Shown: one piece after another, positions 9,438 through 19,269 of the stretch
Layout of the letters: each line of letters opens with the position of its first letter
How positions within the stretch are numbered: the first letter of the stretch is position 1
NCBI GenBank assembly: GCA_965261645.1
Contig: CBDHDJ010000003.1
Coordinates: forward strand, 1,488,001 to 1,552,000
From: CBDHDJ01 sp965261645
GTDB taxonomy: Bacteria > Pseudomonadota > Alphaproteobacteria > SHVV01
Length of the DNA: 64,000 bases
Direction: 5' to 3'
Made by a program: the position numbers and the translations under genes
Notes under the pieces: generated by a model
Seen by the model: only the letters and a program-made list of their open reading frames with translations
What the model was told of the DNA's origin: nothing
Database searches by the model: none

Positions 9438-10787
9438 CTAAGCCGGAGCGGGTCTTCGTCGCAGATCATCAATCAAGCTCAGGATTTTCCGGAACAGGTC
9501 CCTCGGCACCGCCACCTCAGCCAATTGGAACGTAACGTAGCGGCCATGTCGGACAACCTTGGCCCCGATCTTCACCAGCTTGTCGCGCAACGTCGTCATC
9601 GACCAGTGCTCCACCTCCTTCGGCAAAGCCAGTGTCCTCATGAAGTTGCCCAGATTGTAGGCCAGGGCGTGAAGCTGGAACCGAACGGCATTGTTGCGGA
9701 ACTTGCGACATGACAGACGGGTCCAGTTGATGGCGTTCTTGCCTTCCTTGATGTGCTGCTCCGCCGTGCCACGGTGATTATAGAACGCCACCACCCGCTT
9801 GGTAGGGCGCGACAGATTAGTGACGATGAAACCGACGTGAGGAACCAGCTCGCCGGGGTGCCACTCCACTTTGGCCACGACACGGCGCTTCTTGTTCCAC
9901 GATCCGGCCTGATAGCTGAAGCTGGCGTGGAAACGGCGAACATGGTCGGGCGGGCGACCGACAGGTCGCGTAAGCAGATGGGCAATGTTCCGCTGGAGAA
10001 TCGCGTTCGCTTTGAGGCGGATGACGTAGAGTAATCCCTCGGCTTCGAGATATTCGTATATCTCCGGTGAGGCGAAGGCGGCATCGCCACGAAAATACAG
10101 CCGCACCTTCCTTTCCTTATAGCGCATCACCACCGGCTCCAGAACATTCCGCCATCCGTCGGCACTGTGAACATTACCGGGGCGCAGGGAACATCTCTCC
10201 AAGTCGCCGAACTGGTTGAACAGGAATAGCGGATGGTAGCAGGTACAGCCGAAGTGACCATTGTACGCTGTTCCCTCTTGTTCGCCATGGGTCGGGCTGA
10301 CGCTGCTGTCCATGTCGAGAATGATCATCTTCGGCGGATGGCGGTCATGAACCTTGTCGATCCACACCCCGTTCATGTCGACCAAGGCTTCAACGTTCTC
10401 GTCGGTGGCCAATAGCTCCGTCTCGAAGCGTCCCATCTGGCTGGTGGAAGCGGCCTGTCTTTCGATGGCCTTGCCGCCAACAATCCAGCGCATGGCGGGA
10501 TCGCGTCCCAGACGGTCGGCGTCGTTCACATCGTCATAGCCGCCAAGGCGCCCGAAAACGGACTGGCGAAACTGACCCGTCGTGCCGTGCCATCCGTTCT
10601 TGCCGGTACGGCTATCCTGGAAAACACCCTCGGCCATCTCAGTCAGGCCGAGGGCATCGTCAAGCTCCCGGTAGGCGAGCAACCCGGCATCAGAGGTGAT
10701 CTTGGAACCGTGGAATTCAAGCTTCAATCGACGGTCAAAAACGACCCGAAGGCACCCCGGTTTCGATTCACCCATCGGGTGTGCCAT
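9438..10787 (-). CDS. IS1380-family transposase
   Basis: A full-length 449-aa DDE transposase: N-terminal FDRRLKLEFHGSKITSDAGL, catalytic region IILDMDSSVSPTHGEQ, conserved GHFGCTCYHPLF, and C-terminal FYNHRGTAEQHIKEGKNAI containing the last acidic residue. No stop or frameshift is seen. This is the only intact IS1380 transposase of the three in the window and could mobilise the defective copies A and C in trans. Confidence 0.93.
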   Translation of the reverse strand: MAHPMGESKPGCLRVVFDRRLKLEFHGSKITSDAGLLAYRELDDALGLTEMAEGVFQDSRTGKNGWHGTTGQFRQSVFGRLGGYDDVNDADRLGRDPAMRWIVGGKAIERQAASTSQMGRFETELLATDENVEALVDMNGVWIDKVHDRHPPKMIILDMDSSVSPTHGEQEGTAYNGHFGCTCYHPLFLFNQFGDLERCSLRPGNVHSADGWRNVLEPVVMRYKERKVRLYFRGDAAFASPEIYEYLEAEGLLYVIRLKANAILQRNIAHLLTRPVGRPPDHVRRFHASFSYQAGSWNKKRRVVAKVEWHPGELVPHVGFIVTNLSRPTKRVVAFYNHRGTAEQHIKEGKNAINWTRLSCRKFRNNAVRFQLHALAYNLGNFMRTLALPKEVEHWSMTTLRDKLVKIGAKVVRHGRYVTFQLAEVAVPRDLFRKILSLIDDLRRRPAPA

Positions 10788-10818
10788 ATCCGCCGCTCCA
10801 TGTATGCTACAACTTCAT

Positions 10819-10836
10819 GATTCTTATAGCAGAATC
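10819..10836. promoter_or_regulatory. conserved palindrome upstream of IS1380 transposase
   Basis: GATTCTTATAGCAGAATC has perfect 6-bp arms and is conserved in all three IS1380 copies (also 7505-7522 and, with one base change in the loop, 47160-47177), ~30 bp upstream of each transposase start. On the coding strand it contains TATAAG, which could serve as a -10 box. It may be the transposase promoter with an overlapping operator. Confidence 0.4.
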
Positions 10837-11150
10837 GCCTTCTCGTCGCACTGAATATCGACGATACTTGGGAAATGCGGGATAAAGTTTGCATGAGTTT
10901 GCGGTCGCCGTTATTGCGGCGAGCTGCCCAGATGGAAGCGGTGGAGAGTCTGATGCCGGAACGGACGCTCGCCATGGGGAGGGACCGCCACGAGGCGGAG
11001 GGCGCGGAAGGTCTTTGGGTAGCCTGATATCCCTCTGGCCGGGCAGCGGCCGCGACGATCCGCCTTGCAGGGTGTGGACCGTTGGCGGTCGTTTTGGCAC
11101 AATGTGCCAGCCCAATCTTTCCCCCTCAGCACATGCAAGGAGCCCAGTCG

Positions 11151-11471
11151 ATGGCCATCTTCGAGGACCGCAAAACAGCCGCCGAAGCCAAGTTCAAGAA
11201 TGATCAGGAGTTCCAGTTCAAGGTCATTGCGCGGCGCAACAGGCTCCTCGGCCTGTGGGCGGCGGAGCAAATGGGCATGTCAGGCGCGGATGCCGAGGCC
11301 TACGCCAAGCAGGTCGTGATCGCCGATTTCGAAGAGCCGGGCGATGCCGATGTGTTGCGGAAGGTGCTGGGCGATCTGACCGGCAGAGGGATCGAGACGG
11401 ACGAGCACAAGGTGCGTCACGAGATGACCCGTCTGCTTGAGGAGGCCAAGACGCAGGCTTCGACCGAATAG
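11151..11471 (+). CDS. ATPase inhibitor subunit zeta (DUF1476)
   Basis: A 106-aa DUF1476 protein, recognised by its N-terminal FEDRKTAAEAKF and the four-helix pattern that follows. In Paracoccus and other alphaproteobacteria this family is the zeta subunit that blocks rotation of F1-ATPase through its N-terminal inhibitory helix. The ATG at 11151 was chosen over an upstream in-frame start because AAGGAG sits 8 bp before it and the family begins with M-x-x-F-E-D-R. It stands alone between IS1380 copy B and the IS1182 element, a housekeeping gene in disrupted surroundings. Confidence 0.93.
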   Translation: MAIFEDRKTAAEAKFKNDQEFQFKVIARRNRLLGLWAAEQMGMSGADAEAYAKQVVIADFEEPGDADVLRKVLGDLTGRGIETDEHKVRHEMTRLLEEAKTQASTE

Positions 11472-11850
11472 AATGCGATCGTTTGGATAAATCAACAGGC
11501 AGGCTCCGCGAGATCACGGTGCACCGGCAACCCAAAGTGCGTTTGACAAAGCGAGAGACCGAAATATGCTCGCACGAGTTCTCTGGGCGGCGTTCTAACG
11601 GTTTCGAGGCATCGGTCCAAAAACATGGGTAATGGCGCTCTCTGCCTCCTACGGTCAAGGCTTGTGAACGTCGAACGAACACTTCACAATCCGGGTCGTA
11701 CGCCCCGCTCCCACCGCGCAATTGGTGATGGGGTGACGTTGATTGTTCCGGATGCGGGCGCTCCGGCCGCACGATCAATCCACTGCCAACGGCATCAACG
11801 TCTGGACATTCCCCGTAGACGACGAATACCAGGATCGTCGGCGGTGACGT
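11472..11850. other. non-coding stretch, no feature seen
   Basis: About 380 bp between the zeta subunit gene and the left end of IS1182. Open frames here lack recognisable family features and have no convincing ribosome-binding site. No RNA gene or strong terminator was identified. Confidence 0.4.
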
Positions 11851-11851
11851 A

Positions 11852-13271
11852 TAGCAGCCCGTTGATTAAGTCGGCGCCGTCTGATTCTCTGGTTCCCTGA
11901 TTTGCAGGGGGATTTGCCGATGGCGATGGGACGGCAGAAGGATGGTCAGGGGGACCTGATGGTGAGCTGGTCGGAGATGCCGCGCTCTCCGGGTCATGTG
12001 TTTATGACCGCTTGCAGTTGGTGCTGATCGAGGGCGGCTTCGACGCCTTTGCCGAGGCGAGCTGCCGGCCTTATTACGCGGCCCGGATGGGCGCGCCCTC
12101 GGTGCCGCCCGGGCACTATTTCCGGATGCCCCTGGTGGGCTACTTCGAGGGCATCGACAGCGAGCGCGGTCTGGAGTGGCGCTGCTCGGACTCGCTTTCG
12201 CTGCGGGCGTTCCTGCAACCGGGGAGCCGTGATCGGGTAGCGGACCATTCCTGGCTGTCACGGAGCCGCCCGCGCCTGCCCCATGAAGTCCACGCGGCGG
12301 TCTTCGACTGGGTTCTGGTGCTGATCGCCGAGGCGGGGCTGATCAAGGGCGAGCGCATCGGCCTCGATGCCTCGACCATGGAGGCCAACGCGGCGCTGCG
12401 GAACATCGTGCGGCGCGACAACGGCGAAGGCTACCGGGAGATGCTGGAGCGCCTGGCCGAGGACCTGGCGCGTCTGGAGCGGAAGCGCAAGGGCAAGAAG
12501 CTTTCCAACACGGATTGGGTTTCGAAGAGCGACCCCGAGGCCAAGATCGCCAAGATGAAGGACGGCACGACGCATCTGGCCTACAAGCCCGAGCAGGCGG
12601 TGGATCTGGACACCGGCGCGGTGGTGGCGGCCGAGCTGCACCCGGCCGATGAGGGCGACACCACGACGCTTTCCAAGACCCTGGCGAAGGCCGAGGCAAA
12701 CCTCGAGGCGGTGGATGCGGCACCGACGTCGGAGAACCCGGCCGAATGCGTCGCCGACAAAGGTTATCACTCACGGGCGGTCTTGAGGGCTCTGAACGAC
12801 AGTCCCTGGAAGACCCGGATCGCGGCGCCCAAGCAGACCGGCTTTTCGCGCTGGCACGGTGATGAGGCGGCGCGGCGCGCGGTCACCAACAACCGTGCGC
12901 GGCTCAAGTCCGGGGTCGCCCACGAGGCCTTCAAGCTGCGCGCCGAGATCGTCGAGCGCTGCTTTGCCCACAACCTCGATCGTGGCGGCATGCGACGAAC
13001 CTGGCTGCGCGGGCGAGAGAATGTGCACAAACGATACCTGCTCCACGTCGCCGGCCACAATCTATCGTTACTGATGCGCCAGCTCATCGGCGCCGGCACC
13101 CCGCGGGAGGCCGTGGCGGGCGGATATGGCGGTATTTTCGGTCTGCTCACGCCCACCGGGGCCATGCTGGTGGCACGGGGGGGGCTCGCAAAGCGGCCAG
13201 ACGGCTTTTGCCGCCGCATTCCTCATCTGGGAGTGAGAGCCGGAAAAAGCCACTTAATCAACGGGCTGATA
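11852..13271 (+). mobile_element. IS1182-family element
   Basis: A 17-bp perfect inverted repeat, CAGCCCGTTGATTAAGT at 11855-11871 and its complement at 13252-13268, brackets an IS1182-type transposase gene. The repeat extends imperfectly a few bases outward. No clear target duplication was found. The element is ~1.42 kb. Confidence 0.85.
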
Positions 13272-13373
13272 GGCGAGCAGCGCGCGCCTATTGAACAATT
13301 AACAGTCACTGTTATCGCGAGATCCCGGGGCACCGGGCCTGAACCGGGCTTCCTGCATTACGCGCCAGGATGA
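11920..13373 (+). pseudogene. IS1182-family transposase, frameshifted
   Basis: The gene starts at ATG 11920 (or 11926) and encodes the family N-terminus (VSWSEMPRSPGHVF). At ~12002 a base is missing (GTGTTTATGACC where GTGTTTTATGACC is expected), and the rest continues in another frame: MGAPSVPPGHYFRM, GLDASTMEANAAL, AYKPEQAVDLDTG, VADKGYHS, ending in the LRGRENVHKRYLLH block. The continuing frame reads through the right terminal repeat and stops outside the element at 13373, so the normal C-terminus is also lost. It is probably inactive unless a programmed frameshift rescues it. Confidence 0.85.
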
Positions 13374-13546
13374 CCGGCGGACATTCGATCCGTGATCTAT
13401 AGGGGAGCACCCTGAGATGGCGGGTGCGGGGTGCGTTACGATGGTAGAAGCGGTGGCTGTGATGCGACAATCAAGATGAGAGCATGGTGTCAATCAAGTT
13501 GGCGGTGTAATCAGTAATCTCCAATCGACATATTGGTCCCGCCAGA

Positions 13547-14593
13547 GTGAGTTCAGGAAAACGCAAACAACATCAGCGCAGACGCCAGCCGGTTAACGTC
13601 GTCTTTGCATTTTGGCGTTCGCCGACCGGGTGGGTGATCGGCGGTATCGCGGTCTCAATCGTATTGGCCGCGGGTGTCGGTTTCTACAACAGCCATATCC
13701 GTGACCGCGCAGATGTGCTTACGGCGCAGCCGCCCGCAGGGGCGCAGATCACCGTCGTCGCACGAGGCGGCACACCGGAGGCTGAGAACTCGGTCGGCGC
13801 AGAGGAGGATGGAACGAATACCCCCCGGCCACCATCGTCATTCGATCCTGCCGCCCGGCTACCGGAGCCCGAGGCCTGGTTGAAAAACGCCGTAGCGGCG
13901 GCCATTCCCGACGGTCGCCCGATGATCGCTGTGGTGATAGACGATGTCGGGCTCGACCGGCACCGGTCGCGGCGGGCGATGGCGCTACCGGCGCCGGTCA
14001 CCATCGCTTTGATGGCATATGCGGGTGATGTTCGAGACCAGGCCGAAACGGCGCGGACGGCCGGCCACGAACTGATCGTCCATCTTCCAATGGAACCCTA
14101 CGACAAGAGTGCGAACCCCGGACCGAACGCGCTGCTGAGCGATTTATCGGCAATGGAATTCACCCGCCGGCTGGATTGGAACCTGTCGCAATTCTCCGGC
14201 TATGTAGGTATCAACAATCATATGGGCAGTCGGCTCACCAGTGACCCGGTAGCGCTGGAACCGGTAATGGTGGCGTTGAAGCGCCGTGGCTTGATGTTTC
14301 TCGACAGCCGCACCAGTCGACATACCCAGGGTCTGGAGGTGGCCCACCGGTTCGGCGTTCCTGCGGTTGAAAGGGACGTTTTCCTCGACCACGACCCATC
14401 ACCGGTCGCGGTACGCACGGCACTGATGCGCGTCGAAGAGTTGGCGCAACGAAACGGCTTCGCTGTTGCTATCGGTCATCCCAAGGATGACACCCTCAAC
14501 GCTCTTGAGCAGTGGCTGCCGAATGTCAAAGCGCGAGGATTCATACTGGTGCCGCTGACCGCTGTCGTGCGCCGCGTCAGAAGCGATGGCTAG
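13547..14593 (+). CDS. divergent polysaccharide deacetylase family protein
   Basis: A 348-aa protein starting at GTG 13547. A basic N-terminus is followed by one membrane segment (about residues 25-47), a low-complexity linker, and a divergent polysaccharide deacetylase (PF04748) domain from ~110 to the end. Landmarks are IAVVIDDVGLDRHRS, LIVHLPMEP, GINNHMGSRLTSD and AIGHPKDDTL. The fold is NodB-like, with probable metal ligands in the Asp and His motifs; the substrate is unknown, possibly an envelope glycan in the periplasm. In many alphaproteobacteria it follows the envC and ctpA genes; here the IS1182 element lies directly upstream. Confidence 0.88.
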   Translation: MSSGKRKQHQRRRQPVNVVFAFWRSPTGWVIGGIAVSIVLAAGVGFYNSHIRDRADVLTAQPPAGAQITVVARGGTPEAENSVGAEEDGTNTPRPPSSFDPAARLPEPEAWLKNAVAAAIPDGRPMIAVVIDDVGLDRHRSRRAMALPAPVTIALMAYAGDVRDQAETARTAGHELIVHLPMEPYDKSANPGPNALLSDLSAMEFTRRLDWNLSQFSGYVGINNHMGSRLTSDPVALEPVMVALKRRGLMFLDSRTSRHTQGLEVAHRFGVPAVERDVFLDHDPSPVAVRTALMRVEELAQRNGFAVAIGHPKDDTLNALEQWLPNVKARGFILVPLTAVVRRVRSDG

Positions 14594-14672
14594 CATCCCA
14601 ACTGACGGCGACGAGGGAAAGGCAGGCACAAGCTCGACCGGGCCGCTCTGGCCGGAGTGCCCGCGCGCTCGA

Positions 14673-14785
14673 CACCGGATGCTCCCTGAGCGCCGGTTCG
14701 GCGGCTGTCGCTGCAACATCCAGGCGTTGTGGCGTTGCTGGATCGGGCCCCATGTTCGCGCTTGGTGGGCAGGCCCAGGCACTCG
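14673..14785. repeat. dispersed intergenic repeat, copy B
   Basis: This is the second copy of the ~115-bp repeat described at 477-597. The conserved core ATGTTCGCGCTTGG is at about 14752-14765. It lies behind the polysaccharide deacetylase gene. Confidence 0.5.
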
Positions 14786-15388
14786 CACGACTCAGCACAC
14801 ACTCTTATATATGCGTAATGCTGGCGAACCTGCCGGCGCGCCGGCAACGTGTGTGGAAGCGAGCGTCTCCGCACGTTAGATACAAGAGGCCGATTTGCCA
14901 TTGCTCTGCGCCTGCCGTCATCAGGCGGCCCCGGCATTGGTCTGGCCGTCAGGAATATCGAAGCTGCCAATCCTGGCCGATCGGGGCCTTTCCGGCGGTC
15001 GGCGGCTGGTAGCAACGCATGCAATCAGGTGGGGATCCGGCCGCACCCGCTGGTCGCATAGTATAATGCGGTCGACCCAAATCTGGCGCTACGGCATCGC
15101 CAAGGCCCGGCAGCCCTTGCGATTCGGTGCCATAATTTCGACATTTTCTGTTGACCGGGAATCAATTTGGCTTTATGCACGTTTTTAGCGTCCATTGAAC
15201 ATGCGAGTTTGTATCGAACTGCCTGAATGTTTTTGTTACAGGCATTATGATGTTGGACTGCAAATTAAATGGATGTAAGTTTTTGCATAGGGCCACTTGC
15301 GTGATAACCTACATATGTTAAGTTGCTCATGGTTACTCGGCCTCAATCGCGGGGCCACTTCAAACTATGATTATTAGGAGTGCCTCGG
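14786..15388. other. long upstream region of surface lipoprotein gene
   Basis: About 600 bp without a convincing gene. The last ~230 bp (15150-15388) are AT-rich compared with the surroundings and probably hold the promoter of the downstream lipoprotein gene. No operator was identified. The clear site is AGGAG at 15376-15380, 8 bp before the ATG at 15389. Confidence 0.4.
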
Positions 15389-17182
15389 ATGAAGTTCCAA
15401 AAGAATAAATTCTTGACGACAGTTGCAGCTGCAGCGCTCGCGCTTGCTGTGGGTGCCTGCAGTACCAGCAGCGATGACGACGAGACGGTATCGGTGGCAC
15501 CGCCTCCGACGACTGCACCAGATCCAACGCCTGATCCAACGCCTGATCCGGTACCGACTGCGCTTGAGACGGCCCAGGCGGATGCGGCGGCGGCAGCGGA
15601 GGCGGCAATGACAGCGTCGACCGACGCGGCCGATGCGGTTTCGGCAGCCATGACTGCGATAGCGAATCTTGCGACCATGCAGACCGGCGCAACGGCGGCC
15701 GGGCTCGCGGAGGAAGCCTCGACTGCAGCCGGCAAGGCGATGATGGCTTACATGCATGCCAAAGCGGCCTCCGAAGCTGCGGCGGCAGAGGAAGATGTGA
15801 CTGCGGCAGTGGAAGCCCGGGTCATGGCCGAGAATGCCATGGCAAGCGCTGTGACGTATGGAATGATGGCCACGGAGAAAGCCGGTGAGGCTGAGACTGC
15901 CGCCATGGCAGAGCTCATGATCGACGGCACCATGAAGAGCGTGGGCGAGACGTCCATCGACGCCATGGCCGGGCCCAGTTCGGTGGCCACCGGTGCGGGC
16001 AAGGACGCCCAAACGGTGATTACCGGCCTGATCAAGGACATGAACCCGATGGCCACGGGTGACGCAATCGACGGTGTCCTCTATGTGCCGGAAGTCGCAG
16101 AAGACCTGACGGTGGCAGAAACCCAGTTCAAAAAGGCAGTACCATACGAGCAAGCTGCGGCGGAGCGCACGTTCGCTATCGGCAAGACGCTTGACTCGCC
16201 CGACGACATGGCCCGGCTGATGCTGGTAACCGACTACGCCGGCGTGAATATGGTGAAGGTCTATGCCCCGGATGACGGTAGCGATGTTCGGATGGGTACG
16301 AAGCAGGGTTTCATCAGCATCGACAATGCCGGCGAAGGATCCAATGTGGCGGCTGATGCCAACAACACGGCCCTGAGTTCCCTGGGCATGTTCTACGCTG
16401 CTGGTGTAGCTGACGCGGCTGCCTCGCTTGCCTTTGATGACTTGGTCGCTGCGGCTACTAAGCCTGCGGAGGTGTTCGTGTACACCTATACGGATTCGAA
16501 CGGTGATCGGCAGATGGATTACGCGACGCTGGCGAGCACAAGCACGGATGCAGTCACCGGCGTGATCACCTACACTTATCACATCGGGCACGACATCACA
16601 GCCGTGGCGGCACCGAATTCGGATAATGACCGAGATAACCTTGCGGATGAGACGCGCATAACGTCCGGCATTCCCGGACCGGTCGCGTACCAGCACCTCC
16701 ACTTCGGTGTCTGGGCCAGTCTTGGCGAGGCCGCTAAGGACGGCGCGCAGAAGGTCACCGGTCACGGCATCGGCTTCGTCCAGAGCATCGGCGACGGCAT
16801 GACCGGTACCGACATGCCGAGTACTGGCAGTGCCACGTACAACGGCGACTGGGTTGCCACGGTGCAGGCGGCGGCAGGAGGTCTAGCCTTGGAGAATGGA
16901 GCCGCTACACTGGCGGCGAACTTCGACAAGGCCACGGTCAAAGCGACCCTGGACGAATTGGCCACGCTCGAAGGCAGCATTGACGGCAGCATGTTCTCCG
17001 GAACCAAGGCAACGGTTGGCGTTAATGCACACGGCCTGACTTCGGGCGGCAAGTTCAGCGGCTCGTTCGACGGCGGGTTCTACGGGGCCAAGGCTGCGGA
17101 GGCCGGAGCCACCTTCGACTTCGCGTCCACGAATGGCGGCGCGTTCCGCGGCGCGTTCGGCGGGGCCAAGGAGAAACCGTAG
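15389..17182 (+). CDS. Slam-type surface lipoprotein with Ala-rich helical stalk and TbpB-like barrel
   Basis: A 597-aa predicted lipoprotein. The signal peptide ends in AVGAC, so the mature Cys is near residue 24, followed by an acidic Ser/Asp stretch and a Pro/Thr linker. Residues ~50-180 are almost entirely Ala, Met, Glu and Thr and should form a long helix or coiled coil. The C-terminal ~250 residues are beta-rich and end in the TbpB-type signature GSFDGGFYGAKAAEAG and FRGAFGG. The ATG at 15389 is used because AGGAG precedes it at ideal distance; an in-frame GTG at 15380 overlaps that site. It is a close paralogue of the gene at 52148 and of the pseudogene at 21357. Likely cargo of the nearby Slam proteins; the ligand is unknown. 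Confidence 0.8.
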   Translation: MKFQKNKFLTTVAAAALALAVGACSTSSDDDETVSVAPPPTTAPDPTPDPTPDPVPTALETAQADAAAAAEAAMTASTDAADAVSAAMTAIANLATMQTGATAAGLAEEASTAAGKAMMAYMHAKAASEAAAAEEDVTAAVEARVMAENAMASAVTYGMMATEKAGEAETAAMAELMIDGTMKSVGETSIDAMAGPSSVATGAGKDAQTVITGLIKDMNPMATGDAIDGVLYVPEVAEDLTVAETQFKKAVPYEQAAAERTFAIGKTLDSPDDMARLMLVTDYAGVNMVKVYAPDDGSDVRMGTKQGFISIDNAGEGSNVAADANNTALSSLGMFYAAGVADAAASLAFDDLVAAATKPAEVFVYTYTDSNGDRQMDYATLASTSTDAVTGVITYTYHIGHDITAVAAPNSDNDRDNLADETRITSGIPGPVAYQHLHFGVWASLGEAAKDGAQKVTGHGIGFVQSIGDGMTGTDMPSTGSATYNGDWVATVQAAAGGLALENGAATLAANFDKATVKATLDELATLEGSIDGSMFSGTKATVGVNAHGLTSGGKFSGSFDGGFYGAKAAEAGATFDFASTNGGAFRGAFGGAKEKP

Positions 17183-17210
17183 GCGTTCGTCCGAATTTAG
17201 TAGCTAAAGC

Positions 17211-17250
17211 AGGCGCTCGGTCCGGCATTACGGGCCGGGCGCCTTTTTCT
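17211..17250 (+). terminator. rho-independent terminator
   Basis: GC-rich inverted repeat (AGGCGC paired with GCGCCT, with CCGG/CCGG inside) followed by TTTTTCTT, 30 bp after the lipoprotein stop and before the next gene's ribosome-binding site. It separates two adjacent lipoprotein genes. Confidence 0.85.
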
Positions 17251-17275
17251 TGGGTGGGAATTGCAGGAGAGACCG

Positions 17276-18871
17276 ATGCGCACCAATCTTCCGATTGTTT
17301 TCTTCTTAGGCGTGGCCCTGATTGCCCTTGGAGCTTGCGGCGGCGGCGGCGGCAATGATGAGGCGCAGCTGAGGACCGACCTCGAAGCAGCGCAGGCAGC
17401 GCAAGCGGAGGCAGAGGCGGCGCGCAAGAAGGCCGAGGAGGAAACCGCCGTGGCCGAGGCGGCGCGCAAGAAGGCCGAGGAGGAAGCCGCCGAAGCAGAG
17501 CGGCAGCGCCTCGTGGAGGAGGGTGAAGCCGAGGACGAGGCCGAGCAGGAGCGGCTGGCGGCCGAGGAGGCCGAGCAGGAGCGACTGGCCGCCGACGCAG
17601 ACCGCCAGCGGCTCGCGAACGAAGTTGAGCAGGTGCGGCAACAGCTGACCGAGGCCGAACAAGCGGAACTCATGGCTCGCGCCAGCTCGTTTGGCTTGGA
17701 GCTAGACGAGCCTGCTCTGGGGATGGTGGACGTCATGTGGCCGCGAGACGGGGACCTGACATTCCGGCCCGAGGGGACTCTCACCTCCGGCTCGGCGGCG
17801 CCCAGTGTGCCCGGCAGCTGGCGTAGCGCCAGCTTTACCGGACAGACCGGAACGGCTGCTGGACTCACCAACGAAACTGTCTACCTCTACACCAACATCG
17901 AGAAGGGCAGCAGTCGCGCCTTTTGGAAGGAGCACGGGCTGGAGGTGGCGGCATCCGCAGAGGATAACGAGACTTATAATCCGAAGCCCACCGCGGCGGC
18001 GCAATTCATCACGAAGTCCGGGGACAGCACAATGGCCGATGGTGTGCGAGTACGCGGCAACTACGACGGTGTCACCGGCACCTTTACGTGCACTGTTGCC
18101 GACACCTGCATGGGCACGAAAACCAGCATAAATCTCACCGAACTCGTGTTGCTTACCGACGGGGTTCGTTCGTTTGAAGACGGCAACTGGAGTTTCAAGC
18201 CTGGCAGAATCACCTCCCCCGTCCAGGCCGATCTCGACGATGCATACCTCTACCTTGGCGTCTGGGCTTCCATCCCAGATAGCATCAGTGGGACGACGTA
18301 TGACTTCAAGTACGTTGCAGGCGGCGGTGCCGAATCAGGAACCGCCTTAACCAACTTTAACGCTCTTACTGGCTCAGCGACGTTTCGCGGCGGTGCGGTC
18401 GGCAAATACGTAATTCAGGGGCAGGTCGGCCCGCAGAACGCCAAGATTGGTACTTTCACCGCCACCGCCACCTTGAACGCTAATTTCGGCAACGGCATGG
18501 ACCCTGGTAGCCTTAGTGGCAGCATCACCGACTTCAGCGAAGGCGGCAGCCCCCTCGCAGGCTGGCGGGTTACGTTGGGTAGCACTGACGATGTCGGTGT
18601 CGCTAGCAACATCACCATCACCAACGCCGCCGAGGCCGACGCGATCGGCAGCACAGTGGCAAGCATCGGCGGCTTGCCGGTGGGAGGTTCATGGGAAGCC
18701 AGCTTCTACGGCAGCGACAATGCAGTGATTCCCGATGCTGACCGGGACAAGTATCCGGCGACCCGGTACCCGGTGGTGGACCTCGCAGGTGTGGCTGGCT
18801 GGTTCGATGCCGCCGACGAGGCCTGCTCGAATGCTTGCCTTGCCGGATCCTTTGCCGCCACCCCCCAGTAA
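17276..18871 (+). CDS. lipoprotein with charged coiled coil and C-terminal barrel
   Basis: A 531-aa lipoprotein with lipobox ALGAC and a Gly-rich linker. A highly charged coiled coil follows (about residues 28-135) with repeats of ARKKAEEE and QERLAAEE. The beta-rich remainder includes VYLYTNIEKG, GTFTATATLNANFG and a C-terminal SWEASFYG, VAGWFDA and LAGSFAA series, a variant of the Slam-cargo barrel ending. Blocks of it match the lipoprotein at 26508-27815, so the two form a family distinct from the Ala-rich lipoproteins. AGGAG at 17264-17268 supports the ATG at 17276. It is expected to be surface-exposed on an extended stalk; its function is unknown. Confidence 0.78.
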   Translation: MRTNLPIVFFLGVALIALGACGGGGGNDEAQLRTDLEAAQAAQAEAEAARKKAEEETAVAEAARKKAEEEAAEAERQRLVEEGEAEDEAEQERLAAEEAEQERLAADADRQRLANEVEQVRQQLTEAEQAELMARASSFGLELDEPALGMVDVMWPRDGDLTFRPEGTLTSGSAAPSVPGSWRSASFTGQTGTAAGLTNETVYLYTNIEKGSSRAFWKEHGLEVAASAEDNETYNPKPTAAAQFITKSGDSTMADGVRVRGNYDGVTGTFTCTVADTCMGTKTSINLTELVLLTDGVRSFEDGNWSFKPGRITSPVQADLDDAYLYLGVWASIPDSISGTTYDFKYVAGGGAESGTALTNFNALTGSATFRGGAVGKYVIQGQVGPQNAKIGTFTATATLNANFGNGMDPGSLSGSITDFSEGGSPLAGWRVTLGSTDDVGVASNITITNAAEADAIGSTVASIGGLPVGGSWEASFYGSDNAVIPDADRDKYPATRYPVVDLAGVAGWFDAADEACSNACLAGSFAATPQ

Positions 18872-18927
18872 TTGACCGAGCACACACACACACTCCCGGC
18901 CCCTGTGGACTGGCCCCTTAGCAGCAC

Positions 18928-18958
18928 AAGGGCGGCGGCTCAGGTCGCCGCCCTTTCT
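18928..18958 (+). terminator. rho-independent terminator
   Basis: AAGGGCGGCGGC, a 5-base loop, then GCCGCCCTTTCT: a strong hairpin with a short T run, ~57 bp after the lipoprotein stop. Confidence 0.85.
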
Positions 18959-18960
18959 AT

Positions 18961-19265
18961 TTCCAAAGAGAGGGAGAACAGGCGGTGAAGATCGCATTCA
19001 GAATGATCGCTGCTGCTCGCGACTGTCGCGCCCGGGGCGAAGGCTTAATCGGTAGGAGACCTTTGCCGAGACATCGAGCACGAGTTTGAAACCATTGCGA
19101 TTGCGGAAGTAGCGACGGATTCCCTGCCCAGCGGCAGGTGCGTCCCCTGGATCGATCATTTGATCGATCTTTTCGTTATCCCCGCTGCCTATGATCTCCA
19201 GCCGCGGGATATTCATCCTTCGGAAATCTCGGCGGGGCTCGATCAACGGCTGCCCGGCTGCCCGG
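18961..19265. other. probable remnant region, no intact gene
   Basis: About 300 bp after the terminator. GAGGGAGAACAGGCG precedes a possible GTG start at 18984, but that frame closes after ~34 codons. A minus-strand frame (18998-19330) exists without recognisable features. It is probably decayed sequence belonging with the pseudogene that follows. Confidence 0.35.
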
Positions 19266-19269
19266 CAGC

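Larger units (their letters stand above)
9233..10887 (-). mobile_element. IS1380-family element, copy B (apparently complete)
   Basis: The left end CTTTATCCCGACATTCCCC (from 9233) and the inverted right end (reading CTTTATCCCGCATTTCCC inward from 10887) form a good imperfect terminal inverted repeat. The element is ~1655 bp with one full-length transposase. It is inserted in the 5' part of the group II intron RT. The palindrome GATTCTTATAGCAGAATC at 10819-10836 lies just upstream of the transposase start. Confidence 0.85.

Noticed and set aside
15374..16765. 463-codon minus-strand frame opposite the lipoprotein (similar ones at 52376-53734 and 20672-22180)
   Set aside because: The frames arise as complements of the Ala-rich and beta-rich lipoprotein coding; recurrence in paralogues reflects shared DNA, not an antisense gene. 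The useful part of 20672-22180 is the transposase N-terminus only.
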